From assembly GCA_025936275.1 (NCBI GenBank), contig JAICTR010000145.1, positions 1 to 7,181 of the forward strand: a stretch of DNA of 7,181 bases, read 5' to 3'. This stretch comes from Burkholderiales bacterium (lineage in GTDB: Bacteria > Pseudomonadota > Gammaproteobacteria > Burkholderiales > Usitatibacteraceae). The notes under the pieces were generated by a model. The model saw nothing but the letters and a program-made list of their open reading frames with translations. It did not search any database and was not told the DNA's origin. Positions 6,108 through 7,181 of this stretch are shown piece by piece. The translations under genes were made by a program, and so were the position numbers. The first letter of the stretch is position 1. Each line of letters opens with the position of its first letter.

Positions 6108-6563
6108 ATGCGACGGCGAGCCTTCATGAGCGCGGCGCTCGCGATGGCGTGGGCCGGTCCCGCCCGCGCGGCGCCCATGACGGGCGCGAGGCCGATGCGC
6201 GAGTGCACCATCGAGGACGCGGCGACGATCGAGGCGCTGCGGCTCGGGAAGAAGCGCCTGTCGATCGTGGTCGCTTCGTTCCAAGCGCCATCGCCCGCCG
6301 CGGCGGCGATCGTGGTGCGCGTCGTGGGCGGCGATGGGTCGCGCACCGAGATCGCGCGCTTCGGCGTGCATCCGCCGCGGCCGTCGCGCGCCGGGGCGGA
6401 ACCCGAGCGCTTCCTCGTCTCGCTGGAGGGGAACGCCGCGCTGCTCCACGAAGGCAAGCCGCTCTGCCTCGAGGTGGCCTTCGAAGCTTCGGCCGGCGCG
6501 GTGCGCGGCGGCGCAGCCGACGTGCGCGTCGAGGTCGTCGATCTTCCGGGAGCGCCGCGATGA
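6108..6563 (+). CDS. Small exported protein of unknown function, tyrosinase companion
   Basis: A 151-residue protein I do not recognise as a named family. The N-terminus MRRRAFMSAALAMAWAGPARA is a signal peptide with a twin-arginine start (RRAFM) and an ARA-AP cleavage site near residue 21. The mature part (about 130 residues) shows alternating hydrophobic strands (LSIVVASF, AIVVRVVG, RFLVSLEG, LCLEVAFEA, VRVEVVDL), suggesting a small beta-sandwich. It has two cysteines (C33, C120) and two histidines (H88, H114), too few for an obvious copper site. The order RFGVHP, then FLVSLEGNAALLHEG, then KPLCLEVAFEA and VRVEVVDL loosely resembles the end of the neighbouring tyrosinase, so it may be a free-standing KFDV-type domain. 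It starts 13 bases after the tyrosinase stop, with a weak GAGG at 6093-6096, and overlaps the next gene by four bases. Its place suggests a tyrosinase chaperone or cofactor protein, but that is inference. Confidence 0.8.
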   Translation: MRRRAFMSAALAMAWAGPARAAPMTGARPMRECTIEDAATIEALRLGKKRLSIVVASFQAPSPAAAAIVVRVVGGDGSRTEIARFGVHPPRPSRAGAEPERFLVSLEGNAALLHEGKPLCLEVAFEASAGAVRGGAADVRVEVVDLPGAPR

Positions 6564-7181
6564 CGCGGGGCGACTTTCCTCGCACCCTGCGGATCGCGAT
6601 CCTGGTCTTCGATGGCTTCGAGCCGCTCGACGTGTGGGGCTTCATCGAGGCGTTCTCCATCTCGCGCTTCATCGGCACCGGCTACGCCGATCCGCCGCCT
6701 TATCCTTTCGAGCTGCTGCTGGTCTCGGTCGAGACCCGTGCGGCGGGCCGCGCGACGCCCGCTGCCGTGCGCAGCATGAACGGCCCGCGCGTGGCGCCCG
6801 ACCTCTTCCGCGACGACGCGCTCACCCAACCGCTCGACGTGCTGATGATTCCGGGCGGCATGGGCGTTCGCACGTTGCTCTCGCCCTCGGATCCCGCGGC
6901 GGTGGATGCGCTGCTCGCGTGGGTGCGCGAGATGGATCGGCGCGTCGCGCTGATGACCTCCGTGTGCACCGGTGCCGCGGTCCTCGCGAAGAGCGGCCTG
7001 CTCGACGGCCTTCCCGCCGCGAGCAACCACGCCGCGTTCGGCTGGGTGACGACTTTCGGCCCGAAGGTGCGCTGGGACAACGTGTCGCGCTGGGTCGACG
7101 CGGGGCGTTACGTGACTTCCGCGGGCGTCTCGGCCGGAACCGACATGGGCTTCTACCTGGTGCAGCGCCTCGCCGGCCGCG
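6560..7181 (+). CDS. DJ-1/PfpI family protein, isonitrile-hydratase type (3' end missing)
   Basis: The first 207 codons of a DJ-1/PfpI (class I glutamine amidotransferase-like) protein; the window ends inside the gene. Seen: FDGFEPLDVWGFIEAF (residues 17-32, with the family acidic residues D24 and E30), LDVLMIPGGMGVRTLL (92-107), the nucleophile elbow SVCTGAAVLAKSGLLDG with C136, ASNH with H157 where relatives have THW, and GRYVTSAGVSAGTDMGFYLV (182-201). Known relatives include isonitrile hydratase InhA, DJ-1-type glyoxalases/deglycases and, when joined to an AraC-type helix-turn-helix, GlxA regulators. The intact cysteine argues for an enzyme; the missing end prevents ruling out a C-terminal DNA-binding domain. 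No signal peptide is seen, so it should be cytoplasmic. ATG 6560 overlaps the preceding TGA in ATGA, indicating translational coupling to the phenol-oxidase operon. Confidence 0.9.
   Translation, partial: MTRGDFPRTLRIAILVFDGFEPLDVWGFIEAFSISRFIGTGYADPPPYPFELLLVSVETRAAGRATPAAVRSMNGPRVAPDLFRDDALTQPLDVLMIPGGMGVRTLLSPSDPAAVDALLAWVREMDRRVALMTSVCTGAAVLAKSGLLDGLPAASNHAAFGWVTTFGPKVRWDNVSRWVDAGRYVTSAGVSAGTDMGFYLVQRLAGR

Noticed and set aside
6108..6563. MelC1-type copper chaperone for the tyrosinase
   Set aside because: Size and position fit, but only two histidines and no MelC1-like motif are visible; kept as unknown.
5423..7030. Minus-strand open frame of 535 codons
   Set aside because: It crosses three sense-strand genes supported by motifs or signal peptides and has no domain of its own.

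Overview
The window is GC-rich and densely coded on the plus strand. It suggests a betaproteobacterium (Burkholderiales/Nitrosomonadales type), based on the E. coli-like RlmI tail, the transmembrane methyl-accepting chemotaxis protein, uniformly high third-position GC and strong GGAGG ribosome-binding sites. This placement is inference; no ribosomal RNA or species marker is present. I see no insertion sequence, integrase, CRISPR array or abrupt change in base composition.

Left part (1-511): the 3' third of a 23S rRNA cytosine methyltransferase gene (RlmI type) runs into the window and ends at 396. A complete tRNA-Val(GAC) with encoded CCA follows at 435-511, preceded by an extended -10 promoter. 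The next 220 bases (512-731) hold no gene but are rich in inverted repeats.

Middle part (732-2545): a 409-residue chemotaxis receptor with two membrane helices and almost no periplasmic loop is followed, 44 bases later, by a 179-residue GNAT acetyltransferase that closely resembles the aminoglycoside 6'-N-acetyltransferase AAC(6')-Ib, including its known active-site residues. A short hairpin covers the acetyltransferase's ribosome-binding site.

Right part (2657-7181): four closely packed genes look like one operon. They are an exported laccase-like multicopper oxidase (653 aa), a Tat-exported tyrosinase with plant-polyphenol-oxidase-like DWL and KFDV-type regions (484 aa), a small exported protein of unknown function (151 aa), and a DJ-1/PfpI protein of isonitrile-hydratase type, cut by the window edge. 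Gaps are 21 and 13 bases, then a 4-base ATGA overlap. A cluster of overlapping palindromes lies just upstream of the first gene.

The most interesting unit is this operon. Two different classes of copper-dependent phenol oxidase are exported together, with a small companion that may be a detached tyrosinase-type beta-domain (a possible maturation or copper-loading partner) and a cytoplasmic cysteine enzyme that might handle reactive products. The enzyme classes are well supported by copper-ligand motifs. The joint pathway (melanin-like polymer, aromatic detoxification, or oxidation of a specific metabolite) is inference.
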